Below are positions 44,363 through 53,622 of a stretch of DNA of 64,000 bases, one piece after another. Position numbers and translations under genes: made by a program. Within the stretch, counting starts at the first letter, position 1. Every line of letters starts with the position of its first letter. The stretch spans positions 5,828,001 through 5,892,000 of the forward strand of contig CP074402.1 in assembly GCA_018388625.1 (NCBI GenBank), read 5' to 3'. The notes under the pieces were generated by a model, which was given only the letters and a program-made list of their open reading frames with translations, made no database searches and had not been told where the DNA came from. This stretch comes from Nocardiopsis eucommiae (GTDB lineage Bacteria > Actinomycetota > Actinomycetes > Streptosporangiales > Streptosporangiaceae).

Positions 44363-44743
44363 TCAGGCGTTGCCGAGTCCGGTCTGGTCGGGCGGGATGT
44401 TGCTGTGCTGCCCGACGCTCCCCGGGACGGTGTGCCGAGCCCGGCCCTTGTCGATGCCGAGGAAGCGGTTGAGGTGCCCCTTCCTGCCGACCACGAACCA
44501 GGCGACCGCGCCGAACAGGGGAAACCACAGGATGAAGATGACCCAGAGGAGCTTGCCCCCGCCGGTGGTGTCCCCGTTGGCCAGGGTCGAGATGACGGCG
44601 GCGATCACCAGCACGGCGATGGCGAGGAACAGGAGGAGGAAGAGGACACCGGTGATGCCGCTCAACCAGGCGAAGGTGCGTTCGCCGCTGTCCATCTGCG
44701 ACAGGCTCACTCGATCAGCGAGCTCCGACAGGTTCGTGATCAT
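44363..44743 (-). CDS. PLDc_N-type membrane protein
   Basis: A 126-residue protein with two hydrophobic helices (about residues 33-56, GVLFLLLFLAIAVLVIAAVIST, and 66-88, LLWVIFILWFPLFGAVAWFVVGR). The LW...FPLFGAVAWFVVGR phrase is the phospholipase D N-terminal (PLDc_N) signature, found in small actinobacterial membrane proteins of unknown role. ATG 44743 follows GGGGGAGA, which decides the start. Confidence 0.85.
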   Translation of the reverse strand: MITNLSELADRVSLSQMDSGERTFAWLSGITGVLFLLLFLAIAVLVIAAVISTLANGDTTGGGKLLWVIFILWFPLFGAVAWFVVGRKGHLNRFLGIDKGRARHTVPGSVGQHSNIPPDQTGLGNA

Positions 44744-45095
44744 GTCTCCCCCAAGCAAGAAGTGACTCCCTGGTCACATAGCGTAGTATTTCGTGGCGGC
44801 CAGTCACGCACATTCCGACGCTTTCGGGCGTTTCCCCTCATCGGCCCACGCACCTCCGAATCCGTGGTTTCGCAGGGTTCCGAGCCGACTACTTTCGGGT
44901 AGCGCCCCCACCGGGCTTCCCCACTGCTTTACTGGAAACATGGGCGAGCTTCGGCGAACTGGCAGGTCCACTCCCTCCCTCCGGCCCGGGGCCGGCACCG
45001 GCGACGGTGCCCGCACGGCCACCCGTGACCAGCGATCCGCGCGTCCGGCCAGAGCCACCCCTCCGAGCAGGGGCGCGGCAGAGGCCGGGTGAGCG
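44744..45095. other. intergenic region, no gene seen
   Basis: The 350-bp gap is between divergent genes. A short frame from ATG 44940 to 45092 (50 codons, Arg/Ala/Pro-rich) has only a weak ribosome site and I do not call it. Promoters for both flanking genes must be here. Confidence 0.45.
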
Positions 45096-45820
45096 GTGTC
45101 CAGGCAACCCCGCTACCTGTGGCTGGCCGAACAACTCCGAGAACCGATCCTCAACGGCGAGATCACCCCGGGCACCCGACTTCCGTCCCGCACCCGCCTG
45201 GCCCGCTCCTACCGGGTCAGCGAACAGATCTCCCGCACCGCTCTGCGCCTCCTGGTCACCGAGGGCCTGGTCGAGGCCAGGCCCGGCTCCGGGTACTTCG
45301 TGCGGACCGTCCCGGAGACCTTCCGGCTCTCCCGGACCGACGCCACCTCCGGCTCCGGCCTGGGACAACTCAGCCGTGAGCGGGTCAGCACCGAGCAGGA
45401 GCGGTGCACGGCCCCGCTGAGCACCAGACTCCGGCTGCGCGACGGCGACCCGGTGTACCGCACCACCTCGCGGGGGCTCTCCTCCGACCGCCCGGTCACC
45501 CTGCACCGGTCCTGGGAACCGGCGATCCTCACCGCCGGAACCCTGCGCACCCCTTCGACGCCACCGAGACCGGCACCCTGGAACGGCTGGGCGCCGCGGG
45601 GTTCCCCGTGGACCGGGTCGTGGAGGAGGTGGGGGTCCGTGCGCTGCGAGACTCCGAGGCCGTACTCCTGGACTCCGCCCCGGGCGTACCGGTCCTGGTG
45701 GTCGAACGCACCCACTACTGCGGCGACCGCCCGGTCGAGACCTCCGACCTCATCGGCTCGGTCGAGCAGTGTCGACTTCTCTACAAGTTGTCCCTGGCCC
45801 GGCCACGGAGCCGCCGGTAG
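45096..45820 (+). CDS. GntR-family regulator with UTRA domain (one apparent frameshift)
   Basis: About 241 residues. N-terminal GntR winged helix: QLREPILNGEITPGTRLPSRTRLARSYRVSEQISRTALRLLVTEGLVEARPGSGYFV. The C-terminal HutC/UTRA-type ligand domain (STRLRLRDGDPVYRTTSRGLSSDRP...) breaks near 45553 and resumes as HPFDATETGTLERLGAAGFPVDRVVEEV. UTRA domains bind sugars, amino sugars or histidine derivatives. No target gene is adjacent; the next gene converges. GTG 45096 is the start. Confidence 0.85.
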
Positions 45821-45830
45821 GCACGCCGAA

Positions 45831-45869
45831 GGGCGGTGGCCCGTTCCGCAGGGGAACGGGCCACCGCCC
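45831..45869. terminator. strong bidirectional terminator between GntR and asd
   Basis: A 17-bp perfect stem (45831-45847 with 45853-45869) with a 5-nt loop, 12 bp from the asd stop and 10 bp from the GntR stop. Confidence 0.85.
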
Positions 45870-45880
45870 TCGGTGCGGCC

Positions 45881-46942
45881 TCAGGCCTGGGTGAACTCCT
45901 TGGCGACGACCTCCGCGATCTGCGCGGTGTTCAACGCCGCGCCCTTGCGCAGGTTGTCCCCGCACAGGAAGAGGTCGAGCGACTTCGGGTCGTCGATCGA
46001 CTGCCGGATGCGGCCGACCCAGGTCGGGTCGGTGCCCACGACGTCGTTCGGGGTCGGGAACTCGCCCTTGGCGGGGTCGTCCACGACCTTGACGCCCTCG
46101 GCGCCGGCCAGCAGCTTGCGGGCGTCGTCGGCGGCGACCTCGCTGTCGAAGGACGCGTGGACCACCAGCGAGTGGGTGGTGATGACCGGCACGCGCACGC
46201 AGGTCGCGGAGACCTTCAGGTCCGGCAGCCCCAGGATCTTGCGGGACTCGTTGCGGACCTTCAGCTCCTCGGACGACCAGCCGTCGTCCTTGAGCGAACC
46301 CGCCCACGGCACGACGTTGTAGGCCAGCGGCGCCGGGAAGGGGCCGAGCTCGTCGACGGCCGCGCGCATGTCACCCGAGCTGTCACCGAGGGTGCGGTCA
46401 CCGCCCGCCTTGGCCATCTGGTCGCGCAGGACGTCGATGCCCTCCTGGCCGGCTCCGGAGGCGGCCTGGTAGGAGGAGACCACCAGCTCCCTGACGCCGT
46501 AGGTCCGGTGCAGCGCACCGATCGCCACGATCATCGAGAGGGTGGTGCAGTTCGGGTTCGAGATGATGCCGCGCGGGCGGTTGCGCACCTGGTCCGCGTT
46601 GACCTCGGGAACCACCAGCGGGACGTCGGAGTCCAGGCGGAACGCGCCGGAGTTGTCGACGGCCACCGCGCCACGGGCCGCGGCGATCGGCGCCCACTCC
46701 TTGGACACCTCGTCCGGCACGTCGAACATGGCGACGTCCACGCCGTCGAAGACCTCGGGGGCCAGCGCCTGCACGACGACGTCCTCGCCGCGCACGCTCA
46801 GGACCTTGCCCGCGCTGCGCGCGGAGGCGACCAGCCGGATCTCGCCCCACACGTTCTCACGCTGGGTGAGGATGTCGAGCATGACGGTGCCGACGGCGCC
46901 GGTGGCACCGACGATGGCCAGGGTGGGAAGACGGTTGCTCAT
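45881..46942 (-). CDS. asd: aspartate-semialdehyde dehydrogenase
   Basis: Reduces aspartyl phosphate to aspartate semialdehyde for lysine, diaminopimelate, threonine and methionine. It is 353 residues with NADP-binding GATGAVG (residues 12-18), VDNSGAFR, the catalytic cysteine Cys132 (SNPNCTTL), and the conserved Gln in [10 protein letters not shown]. The start overlaps the lysC stop by 4 bp (ATGA). The lysC-asd pair is the standard actinobacterial arrangement. Confidence 0.98.
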   Translation of the reverse strand: MSNRLPTLAIVGATGAVGTVMLDILTQRENVWGEIRLVASARSAGKVLSVRGEDVVVQALAPEVFDGVDVAMFDVPDEVSKEWAPIAAARGAVAVDNSGAFRLDSDVPLVVPEVNADQVRNRPRGIISNPNCTTLSMIVAIGALHRTYGVRELVVSSYQAASGAGQEGIDVLRDQMAKAGGDRTLGDSSGDMRAAVDELGPFPAPLAYNVVPWAGSLKDDGWSSEELKVRNESRKILGLPDLKVSATCVRVPVITTHSLVVHASFDSEVAADDARKLLAGAEGVKVVDDPAKGEFPTPNDVVGTDPTWVGRIRQSIDDPKSLDLFLCGDNLRKGAALNTAQIAEVVAKEFTQA

Positions 46943-47460
46943 CGGCCGGTACCTCCGTAGACGACAGCCTCGACCTGGTCGGCGTCGAGCTGGAACTCGC
47001 TGTGCGCGGCCTGGACCGCCGCGTCGACCTGGTCCTCCTCGACGATGACCGAGATGCGGATCTCCGAGGTGGAGATCATCTCGACGTTGGTGCCGGAGGA
47101 GGCGATCGCGTCGAAGAACCGCGCGGTGACGCCCGGGTACGAGCGCATGCCCGCACCGATCAGGGAGACCTTGCCGATCTTGTCGTCGTAGCGCAGGGAG
47201 TCGTAGCCGACCTTCTCCTGGACCTTCTTCAGGGCGCCGACCGCCTCCTTGCCGAAGTCCTTGGGGACGGTGAACGAGATGTCCGTGCGGGAGGTGGAGA
47301 CCGCCGACACGTTCTGCACGATCATGTCGATGTTGATCTCGGCGTCCGCGAGCGACTTGAAGATCGTCGCGGCCTCACCGACCTTGTCGGGGACGCCGAC
47401 GACGGTGATCTTGGCTTCGCTCCGGTCGTGGGAGACCCCGGAGATGATCGGCTGTTCCAT
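46939..47460 (-). other. likely internal start for the aspartokinase beta subunit
   Basis: An in-frame ATG at 47460 ([22 protein letters not shown]) is preceded by GGAAAGCGAAGG, a good ribosome site inside lysC. Other actinobacterial aspartokinases, such as that of Corynebacterium, make a beta subunit of the two ACT domains in just this way; here it would be 173 residues. Confidence 0.55.
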
Positions 47461-48209
47461 GCCTTCGCTTTCCTCGACTTCCGAGACGATCCACGTCCCG
47501 GGCTTCTGGCTGAACGACGAACGGACGTGCAGGGGAATGTTGTACTGGCGCGCGTACTCGACGCAGCGCAGGTGCAGGATCTTCGTGCCGCTGGCGGCCA
47601 TCTCCAGCATCTCCTCGTAGGAGATCTGCGGGATGCGCTGCGCGGAGGGAACGACGCGCGGGTCGGCGGTGAACACGCCGTCCACGTCGCTGTAGATCTC
47701 GCAGGCGTCGGCGTTCAGCGCGCCAGCGAGAGCGACGGCGGTGGTGTCGGAACCGCCACGGCCCAGGGAGGTGATGTCCTTGGTGTCCTGGGAGACGCCC
47801 TGGAACCCGGCCACGATGCAGATCGAGCCCTCGCCGATGGCCTCCTGGATACGGCCGGGGGTCACGTCGATGATCTTGGCGTTGCCGTGCAACGACGTGG
47901 TGATGACCCCGGCCTGGGAGCCGGTGAAGGAACGGGCCTCGTAGCCCAGGTTCTCGATGGCCATCGCCACAAGGGCCATCGACATGCGCTCACCCGCGGT
48001 GACGAGCATGTCGAGCTCGCGGGCGGGGGCATCGGGGAGACCTGTTCGGCCAGGTCCAGCAGTTCGTCGGTCGTGTCGCCCATGGCCGAGACCACGACCA
48101 CGACGTCATGTCCCGCCTTTTTCTGAGCCACGATCCTTTGGGCTACTCGCTTGATGGCTTCCGCGTCAGCCACGGAAGACCCACCGTACTTCTGCACGAT
48201 TAGGGCCAC
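46939..48209 (-). CDS. lysC: aspartokinase (one apparent frameshift)
   Basis: Phosphorylates aspartate, the entry to the aspartate-family pathway. The N-terminal kinase domain has [11 protein letters not shown], then [13 protein letters not shown] and the FTADPRVVP segment; two ACT domains follow ([35 protein letters not shown] and [21 protein letters not shown]). The slip near 48030 ([10 protein letters not shown]) is one missing C. Start is GTG 48209 with GGAG 8 bp upstream. About 423 residues. Lysine plus threonine inhibition is usual for this class. Confidence 0.97.
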
Positions 48210-48388
48210 GATCGATGCTCCTGAGGAGTTGGGATCAAGACAATGAACAACAAAGTGTAGCCAGCGACGACCAAGGCACCCCTTCCGACCTGCGGAGGGA
48301 GGGCGTGGCGTCTTGACACACCGGCGATCGGGTTACCCGCCAGAGCGGAGGTTACTCATATTTCCGCCCGATTACGGCGAAGTGTGAG

Positions 48389-48988
48389 CTAGAACTCGAG
48401 GCTGCGGCGGCCCTCGAAGGCACGCCCCAGAGTGACCTCGTCGGCGTACTCGAGGTCGCCGCCGACGGGGAGTCCGCTGGCGAGCCGGGTGACTTTCAGG
48501 CCCATGGGTTTGACCAGCCGCGCCAGGTAGGTCGCGGTGGCCTCCCCTTCCAGGTTCGGGTCGGTCGCCAGGATCAGCTCGGTGATCTGGCCGTCGGCCA
48601 GACGGGTCATGAGCTCCTTGACCCGGAGGTCGTCGGGGCCCACTCCCTCGATGGGGCTGATGGCGCCCCCGAGCACGTGGTAGCGCCCGCGGAACTCGCG
48701 GGTGCGTTCGATGGCGACGACGTCCTTGGACTCCTCGACGACGCAGATGACGGCGGCGTCGCGGCGGGCGTCACGGCAGATGCGGCACTCGGTCTCCTCT
48801 GCGACGTTGCCGCAGATCGAGCAGAAGCGCACCCGCTCCTTGACCTCGACGAGTGAGTTGACCAGGCGCTTGACGTCCGCGTGTTCCGCGGACAGCAGGT
48901 GGAAGGCGATGCGTTGCGCGCTCTTCGGACCGACGCCGGGCAGTCGCCCCAGCTCGTCGATCAGATTCTGAACCGCGCCCTCGTACAT
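48389..48988 (-). CDS. recR: recombination mediator RecR
   Basis: A 199-residue DNA-binding protein for RecFOR gap repair. The N-terminal HhH region has [20 protein letters not shown]; a zinc finger has four cysteines (56, 59, 68, 71; CSICG...ECRIC); the Toprim domain contains [12 protein letters not shown] and [17 protein letters not shown]. The ATG at 48988 gives the canonical [18 protein letters not shown] start. ybaB lies upstream, as in most bacteria. Confidence 0.98.
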   Translation of the reverse strand: MYEGAVQNLIDELGRLPGVGPKSAQRIAFHLLSAEHADVKRLVNSLVEVKERVRFCSICGNVAEETECRICRDARRDAAVICVVEESKDVVAIERTREFRGRYHVLGGAISPIEGVGPDDLRVKELMTRLADGQITELILATDPNLEGEATATYLARLVKPMGLKVTRLASGLPVGGDLEYADEVTLGRAFEGRRSLEF

Positions 48989-49212
48989 GCCTACCCACTC
49001 GGTCGGAACCGGGCAGGGGCCCGGTGGGGCCACTCCTGCCCCTCCCCCACCGTATCGGGGGCGGTGACCTCTCGCGACCGTCCCCCGACCGCGTCGCCGA
49101 AAAGCCGCGCGGCGGTCCGTCGCCGCTCCCGTACCGACGGGCGGTACCGGAGCGGCGGCACGGCGACCGTGAGGTCTCCGGGAACCCGCGCGGGCCCCGG
49201 AGGCACCCGAGG

Positions 49213-49575
49213 CTAGAAGCCGGGGAGGCCGGGCATGCCGCCGGGCATCCCGCCGCCGCCCAGGCCCTCGGCCAGCGGGCCCATCTTCTCCTGCTGGAGG
49301 CGCTCGACCTGGGCCTCGGCGTCACGGATGGCCGCCAGGACCAGGTCCGCGACGGTCTGCGCGGTCTCCTCCGCGTCGGTGGGGTCCACCGCCTTCGGGT
49401 CGACGGTGATGTCCTCGACCTGGCCCCGCCCGCTCAGCTTGACCTTGACCAGGCCGCCGCCGGAGGTGCCCACGACCTCGGCCTCCTCCAGGGCCTGCTG
49501 GGCCTGTGCCAGCTGCTGCTGCATCTGCTGGGCCTGCTGGAGCAGGGCCTGCATGTCCATTCCGCCAGGGTTCAC
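49213..49575 (-). CDS. ybaB: YbaB/EbfC nucleoid-associated protein
   Basis: A 120-residue dimeric DNA-binding protein. [26 protein letters not shown] forms a helical/coiled region; the core is [31 protein letters not shown]. The C-terminal tail is Gly/Met/Pro-rich ([17 protein letters not shown]). I chose GTG 49575 because GAGGAG lies before it and VNPGGMD fits the actinobacterial form. It precedes recR by 224 bp, a wider gap than usual. Confidence 0.95.
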   Translation of the reverse strand: MNPGGMDMQALLQQAQQMQQQLAQAQQALEEAEVVGTSGGGLVKVKLSGRGQVEDITVDPKAVDPTDAEETAQTVADLVLAAIRDAEAQVERLQQEKMGPLAEGLGGGGMPGGMPGLPGF

Positions 49576-49619
49576 GGCCGTCTCCTCGCCACACACGTGG
49601 TGCTGTTCATAGCTTCGTG

Positions 49620-50094
49620 TCACTTGCCTGTGAGGGTAACCGGTCCGACCGGGGCACCCCGGCCACGTCCGTCGGCGCCCCCGCCGCGCGCACCGGCGGC
49701 CCGGTCACCCGCGGCGGCCCCGGAGCCGTTCGCCCGGACGTCGGGCGGGGAGACGCGGGAGTCCTCGATCACCTGGTCCAGGGCCTCGCGGGTGCGCTCC
49801 AGCCCCCGGATCGCCCCGGTGACCCGGTCCCGTTCGCGCCGGAGCCAGTCGAGCAGGTCCGGGGCGGGCTCGCCGCGCTCCCGCGCGTACACGCAGGGCA
49901 GCAGCTCACCGATCACCTCGGTCGAGAGCCCGGCCCCGAGCAGGCACTGGACGCGGTCCACCCGCTCCACGGCGTCCTCGCCGTACTCGCGGTGCCCGCC
50001 CGCGGTGCGTGTCGAGGCGAGCAGGCCACGCTCCTCGTAGTAGCGCAGCGAACGGGGCTCACCCGCTCCGCGCGGACAGCTCTCCGATGCGCAC
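49620..50094 (-). CDS. MerR-family regulator (two apparent frameshifts at the N-terminus)
   Basis: The start GTG 50094 reads MRIGELSARSGVSPRSLRYYEERGLL once two runs are repaired (one G and one C near 50055-50065). The rest of the winged helix (TAGGHREYGEDAVERVDRVQCLLGAGLS) and a coiled coil (RRERDRVTGAIRGLERTREALDQVI) follow, then a Gly/Arg-rich tail. It is divergent from an Old Yellow Enzyme gene and probably controls it. The effector is unknown; the C-terminus has no metal-binding cysteine cluster. Confidence 0.87.
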
Positions 50095-50199
50095 GGGCGC
50101 CTCCCGTCGTCTCCTGTGACCCTGGCCACGAACGGCCTCCTGTGACCCTGGCCACGAACGCTTGAACCTCACACGGGTGTCAGATTCTACGCTCCTCGC

Positions 50200-51335
50200 A
50201 TGGACACCGCGAAGACCCACGGAAACCCGCTCCTGGACCCCTACGACCTCGGGTCGCTGCACCTGCCCAACCGGGTGGTCATGGCCCCGATGACCCGTCT
50301 GCGCGCCGACCGGAACGGCGTGCCCGGCGACCTCATGGCCACCTACTACGCCCAGCGGGCCAGCGCGGGCCTGATCGTCTCCGAGGGATCTCGCCCAGCG
50401 TCGACGGCCAGCAGTACCTCACCGAACCGGGCCTGTACTCGGAGGCGCAGGTCGAGGGGTGGCGGCGGGTCACCGACGCCGTGCACGCCTCGGGCGGACG
50501 CGTCTTCGCCCAGATCATGCACGCCGGGCGGGGCGGCCACCCGGCCAACCGCCCCGACGGCGGGACCCCGGGCGCCCCCTCGGTCGTTCCGCGAACGGAC
50601 CTCGTCCACACGCTGGACGGCAAGGTGGCTCCGGTCGCCCCACGCGCGCTGACCCTCCGGGAGATCGGCCGTACCGTGGCCGCGTACGCCGAGGCGGCGC
50701 GCGCGGCGGTGCGGGCCGGGTTCGACGGGGTCGAGATCCACGGGGCCAACGGGTACCTGCCGCACCAGTTCCTGGCTGACAACACCAACCAGCGCACGGA
50801 CGCGTACGGCGGCGGGGTCACCGGGCGGATCCGGTTCCCCGTGGAGGTCACCGAGGCGGTCGCGGACGCCGTCGGCGCGGACCGGGTGGGGCTGCGGCTC
50901 TCCCCCGGCAACAGCCAGTTCGAGATGGTGGAACGCGACCCCGCCCCGGTCTACCGGGAGCTGCTGCGCCAGGTGGCTCCACTCGGCCTCGCCTACCTGC
51001 ACGTCACCGCCGACCCGGTGCACCCCGCGCTGGCAGAGGCTCGGCGGGACTGGCCCGGAACGCTGGTGGGCAACACCGGGGAGCACGAGGCGACCACCCC
51101 GGAGAGCGCCGCCGCGCTCGTGGCCGGAGGGCGCGCCGACCTCGTGTCGGTGGGCCGCCCCTACATCTCCAACCCGGACGTGGTGGAGCGGCTCGCGGCC
51201 GGGGTGCCGTGGTCGGTGATCAGGGAGAGGAACTTCCACTACACGTCCGGTCCCCGGGGCTACGTGGACTACCCCACGCACGACCAGGCGGACACGCGTC
51301 GGGACAACGCGCGCTTGGTCGCACCGTTGACCTGA
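50200..51335 (+). CDS. Old Yellow Enzyme-family ene-reductase (one apparent frameshift)
   Basis: An FMN-dependent oxidoreductase like N-ethylmaleimide reductase (NemA), about 378 residues. Present are NRVVMAPMTRLRAD, FAQIMHAGRGGHP, the substrate-binding H..N pair in VEIHGANGYLPHQFL, QRTDAYGG and the FMN phosphate segment LVSVGRPYISNPD. The frame slips near 50388, where a G/C base is missing before ISPSVDGQQYL. These enzymes reduce activated alkenes, nitro compounds or quinones with NADPH. The divergent MerR regulator suggests induction by electrophiles. Confidence 0.92.
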
Positions 51336-51466
51336 TTTCACCAGGCAAGGGAGCGAAGAGTAGCGCACGAGTCACTCTGGGTTGAAAGGATGTTCGACGG
51401 GGCTGGTCGGCCGCTCCGGCGGCCGCGCCCCGACCGAGACAGCCGGACCACCAGGGGACTGAGGAC

Positions 51467-52631
51467 GTGTTGACCGCCAGAGAGCGCAACTCGGCTCTGA
51501 TCGAGGCGATAATCGCGGACGGCACGCTGACCGACGCCGCACTCGTCGACGCCTTCCGCTCCGTGCCCCGCCACCTGTTCATCCCGGAGCACGGCGCGCT
51601 CGCGGCGAACGGCAGCGCCCTGGACGCCTCCGGGAACCCGGACCGCTGGTTGGCCGCCGTCTACGCGGACGACGCCATCGTCACCCGGGTCGAGGGTCCG
51701 GAGGTGGCGGCACGGCACGGAGACGGCCGGGGCCCGGCCACCACGTGCAGTTCCGCGCCCACGGTGCTCGCGCGCATGCTGGAGCTGGCCGGGCTCGCGA
51801 ACGGGCAGCGGGTGCTGGAGGTCGGCACGGGGACGGGATGGAACACGGCGCTGCTCGCCCACCGGCTCGGTGACGGCGCGGTGACCTCGCTGGAGATCGA
51901 CGAACGACTGCTCGGCGCGGCGCGGGGCGCGCTCCACGACGCGGGCCTCTCCCCGACACACGCCTGGCCGACGGGTACGGCGGGTACGCGGAGGCGGCAC
52001 CCTTCGACCGGATCGTCAGCGCGTGCGGGGTGCGCCGCGTGCCCGGCGCCTGGCTGGAGCAGCTCACCGACGACGGACTGGTCGTGTGCCCGTGGGGACT
52101 GTTGGAGAGCGCCGGGGTGCTCATGCGCCTCGAACGGACCGAGACGGTGGCGGGGACGTCCGGGGCCAGGGCGGTGGGCCGGTTCCACGGGGGCGTGGGT
52201 TTCGTGCCGCTGCGCACCCCGTACACGTCTCCCCGCCCGGCCCGGGACGCCGGTCAGCAGCCGGACGAGTACCGGCTCACCCAGGTCGACCCCGTCGCAC
52301 CGATGCTCGCCTTCGCCTCGGCCTTCGCGGTCTCGGTGATGGTCCCCGACTGGCGGATGCGGCGGCGGTGGATCGGCACGGGCTCGGGCATGTGGCTGTG
52401 CGACGTGCGGGGGACTCGTGGGTGCGGGTCTACCCCTACGGCACCTCGTGGATGATCGAGCAGGGTGGCCCCAGGAGCATCTGGGACGAGGTGGAGGAGG
52501 CCCTCGCCACCTGGTCCGACCTGGGGAAACCCGGGCCGGACCGGTTCGGCCTCGTGGTGGGAGCCGACGGCGGGCAGCGGGTGTGGTTGGACACACCGGA
52601 CGGGCGGTCCTGGCCGACCGGTTCGACCTGA
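51467..52631 (+). CDS. protein-L-isoaspartate O-methyltransferase-like protein (two apparent frameshifts)
   Basis: The N-terminal half is a PIMT-type methyltransferase: DAFRSVPRHLFIPEH, VYADDAIVT, SAPTVLARMLELAGL and SAM motif I VLEVGTGTGWNTALL. After a slip near 51962 it continues with GYAEAAPFDRIVSACGVRRVPGAW. A C-terminal extension of about 170 residues (AFAVSVMVPDW..., then after a slip near 52410, DSWVRVYPYGTSWMI) goes beyond the repair enzyme. Extended PIMT homologues in actinomycetes often methylate RiPPs such as graspetides or lanthipeptides, but I find no precursor or ATP-grasp gene beside it. About 389 residues, GTG start. Confidence 0.82.
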
Positions 52632-52681
52632 GCCGGGTCGGCCCTCCGCCGTTCCCTCAGGCGGGGGCCGACGCCGAGCGG

Positions 52682-52879
52682 TCACGCCTGGCCTTCGACG
52701 TCCCCGGTCTCGGGGGTGGAGTGCTTCTCGCGGAGCCTGCGCAGGAGTTCCTGCTTCTGCTCACGCGCGGTGGCGCTGGGCCCGCCCTTGCCCCCGCCCT
52801 GGCCGCCACGGAGCGTGGAACGGGAGACGGTGGTGCGCTGACCACCCATCCCGAGGAGGTTGTCACTGTTCTTGGCCAT
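52682..52879 (-). CDS. small basic protein resembling DUF6243
   Basis: A 65-residue Gly-rich protein: MAKNSDNLLGMGGQRTTVSR, then STLRGGQGGGKGG, then a charged helix EQKQELLRRLREKHS. The LLG(M/V)GGQR...SR...LRGG and (E/K)LLR(K/R)L(K/R)EK pattern is that of small actinobacterial DUF6243 proteins, function unknown. ATG 52879 (MAKN) follows GAGG. It is divergent from the TetR gene, with two palindromes in between. Confidence 0.7.
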   Translation of the reverse strand: MAKNSDNLLGMGGQRTTVSRSTLRGGQGGGKGGPSATAREQKQELLRRLREKHSTPETGDVEGQA

Positions 52880-52908
52880 GCCGTTGACTCCTCTCGTCAT
52901 CAGGCAGC

Positions 52909-52970
52909 GAGACGCATCGTCTCGTCTTAGCCGTCACCCCTGATGCTACCCGCGCCAAGACGATACGTCT
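52909..52970. promoter_or_regulatory. pair of TetR-type operators between DUF6243 and TetR
   Basis: GAGACG-CAT-CGTCTC (52909-52923) and AGACG-ATA-CGTCT (52958-52970) share the same AGACG-N3-CGTCT core, centres 48 bp apart. One lies near each divergent gene start, so one regulator (the TetR protein at 52999) probably represses both transcripts. Confidence 0.7.
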
Positions 52971-52998
52971 CGTCATTTTGGAGCGTTACCGTGGAGAC

Positions 52999-53610
52999 AT
53001 GGCCGACAACACCGATGAACAGAGCCGACGGGCCCCGGACCCCCGCCGCCGCAGCCAGCGCGCGCAGAACGCCATCGTCGACGCCGCCGAGGAGCTGCTG
53101 GGTGAGGTCGGCTACTCCAGACTCACCATGGAGGCCATCGCCGCCCGCGCCCGGGTGGGCAAGCAGACCATCTACCGCTGGTGGCCGTCCAAGGCCGCCG
53201 TCGTCTTCGAGGTCTTCACCCGGCTGACCGGAGCCGAGGCCGGGCAACCGCTGCCCGACACCGGCGACCTCGCCGCCGACCTCAAGACCGTACTCCGCGC
53301 CACCATCGACGAGTTCAACGACCCCGCGACGGACCGGACCACCCGGGCCTTCACCGCGGAGGTCCAACACGACGAGGAGTTCGCCCGAGCCGTCACCGAA
53401 CAGCTCGTCCGACCCAACGGAGAGGCGGTCAAGGAACGGCTGCGCTCCGGACAGGCCGCCGGGCAGCTCGCCACGGACGTCGACCTCGACCTCGTCGTGG
53501 AGCTGCTCAACGGCCCCGTCAACCACCGGTGGCTGCTGCGCACCGCGCCGATCACCCACGAGTACGCGGACCGGCTCGTGGACACCGTCCTGCGGGGACT
53601 GCGCCCCTGA
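52999..53610 (+). CDS. TetR-family regulator
   Basis: A 203-residue TetR protein with basic N-terminus and helix-turn-helix MEAIAARARVGKQTIYRWWPSKAAVVFEVF (residues about 38-67). The C-terminal domain is of the TetR_C_16-like kind (VLRATIDEF... LLNGPVNHRWLLRT). ATG 52999 is preferred over an upstream GTG-type start, which lies in the operator. It converges on dnaX. Confidence 0.92.
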   Translation: MADNTDEQSRRAPDPRRRSQRAQNAIVDAAEELLGEVGYSRLTMEAIAARARVGKQTIYRWWPSKAAVVFEVFTRLTGAEAGQPLPDTGDLAADLKTVLRATIDEFNDPATDRTTRAFTAEVQHDEEFARAVTEQLVRPNGEAVKERLRSGQAAGQLATDVDLDLVVELLNGPVNHRWLLRTAPITHEYADRLVDTVLRGLRP

Positions 53611-53622
53611 CCAGCCCCCGGC

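Noticed and set aside
44804-45058. An 84-codon minus-strand frame in the gap before the GntR-UTRA gene
   Set aside because: Arg/Pro-rich composition, no ribosome site and no recognisable homology; likely chance.
51390-51473. A 27-codon ORF ending at the PIMT-like gene start as a RiPP precursor
   Set aside because: The ribosome-site-like GAAAGG touches the ATG with no spacer, the peptide is Arg/Pro-rich without Asp/Glu-Thr/Lys core motifs, and no ATP-grasp or lanthionine gene is near.
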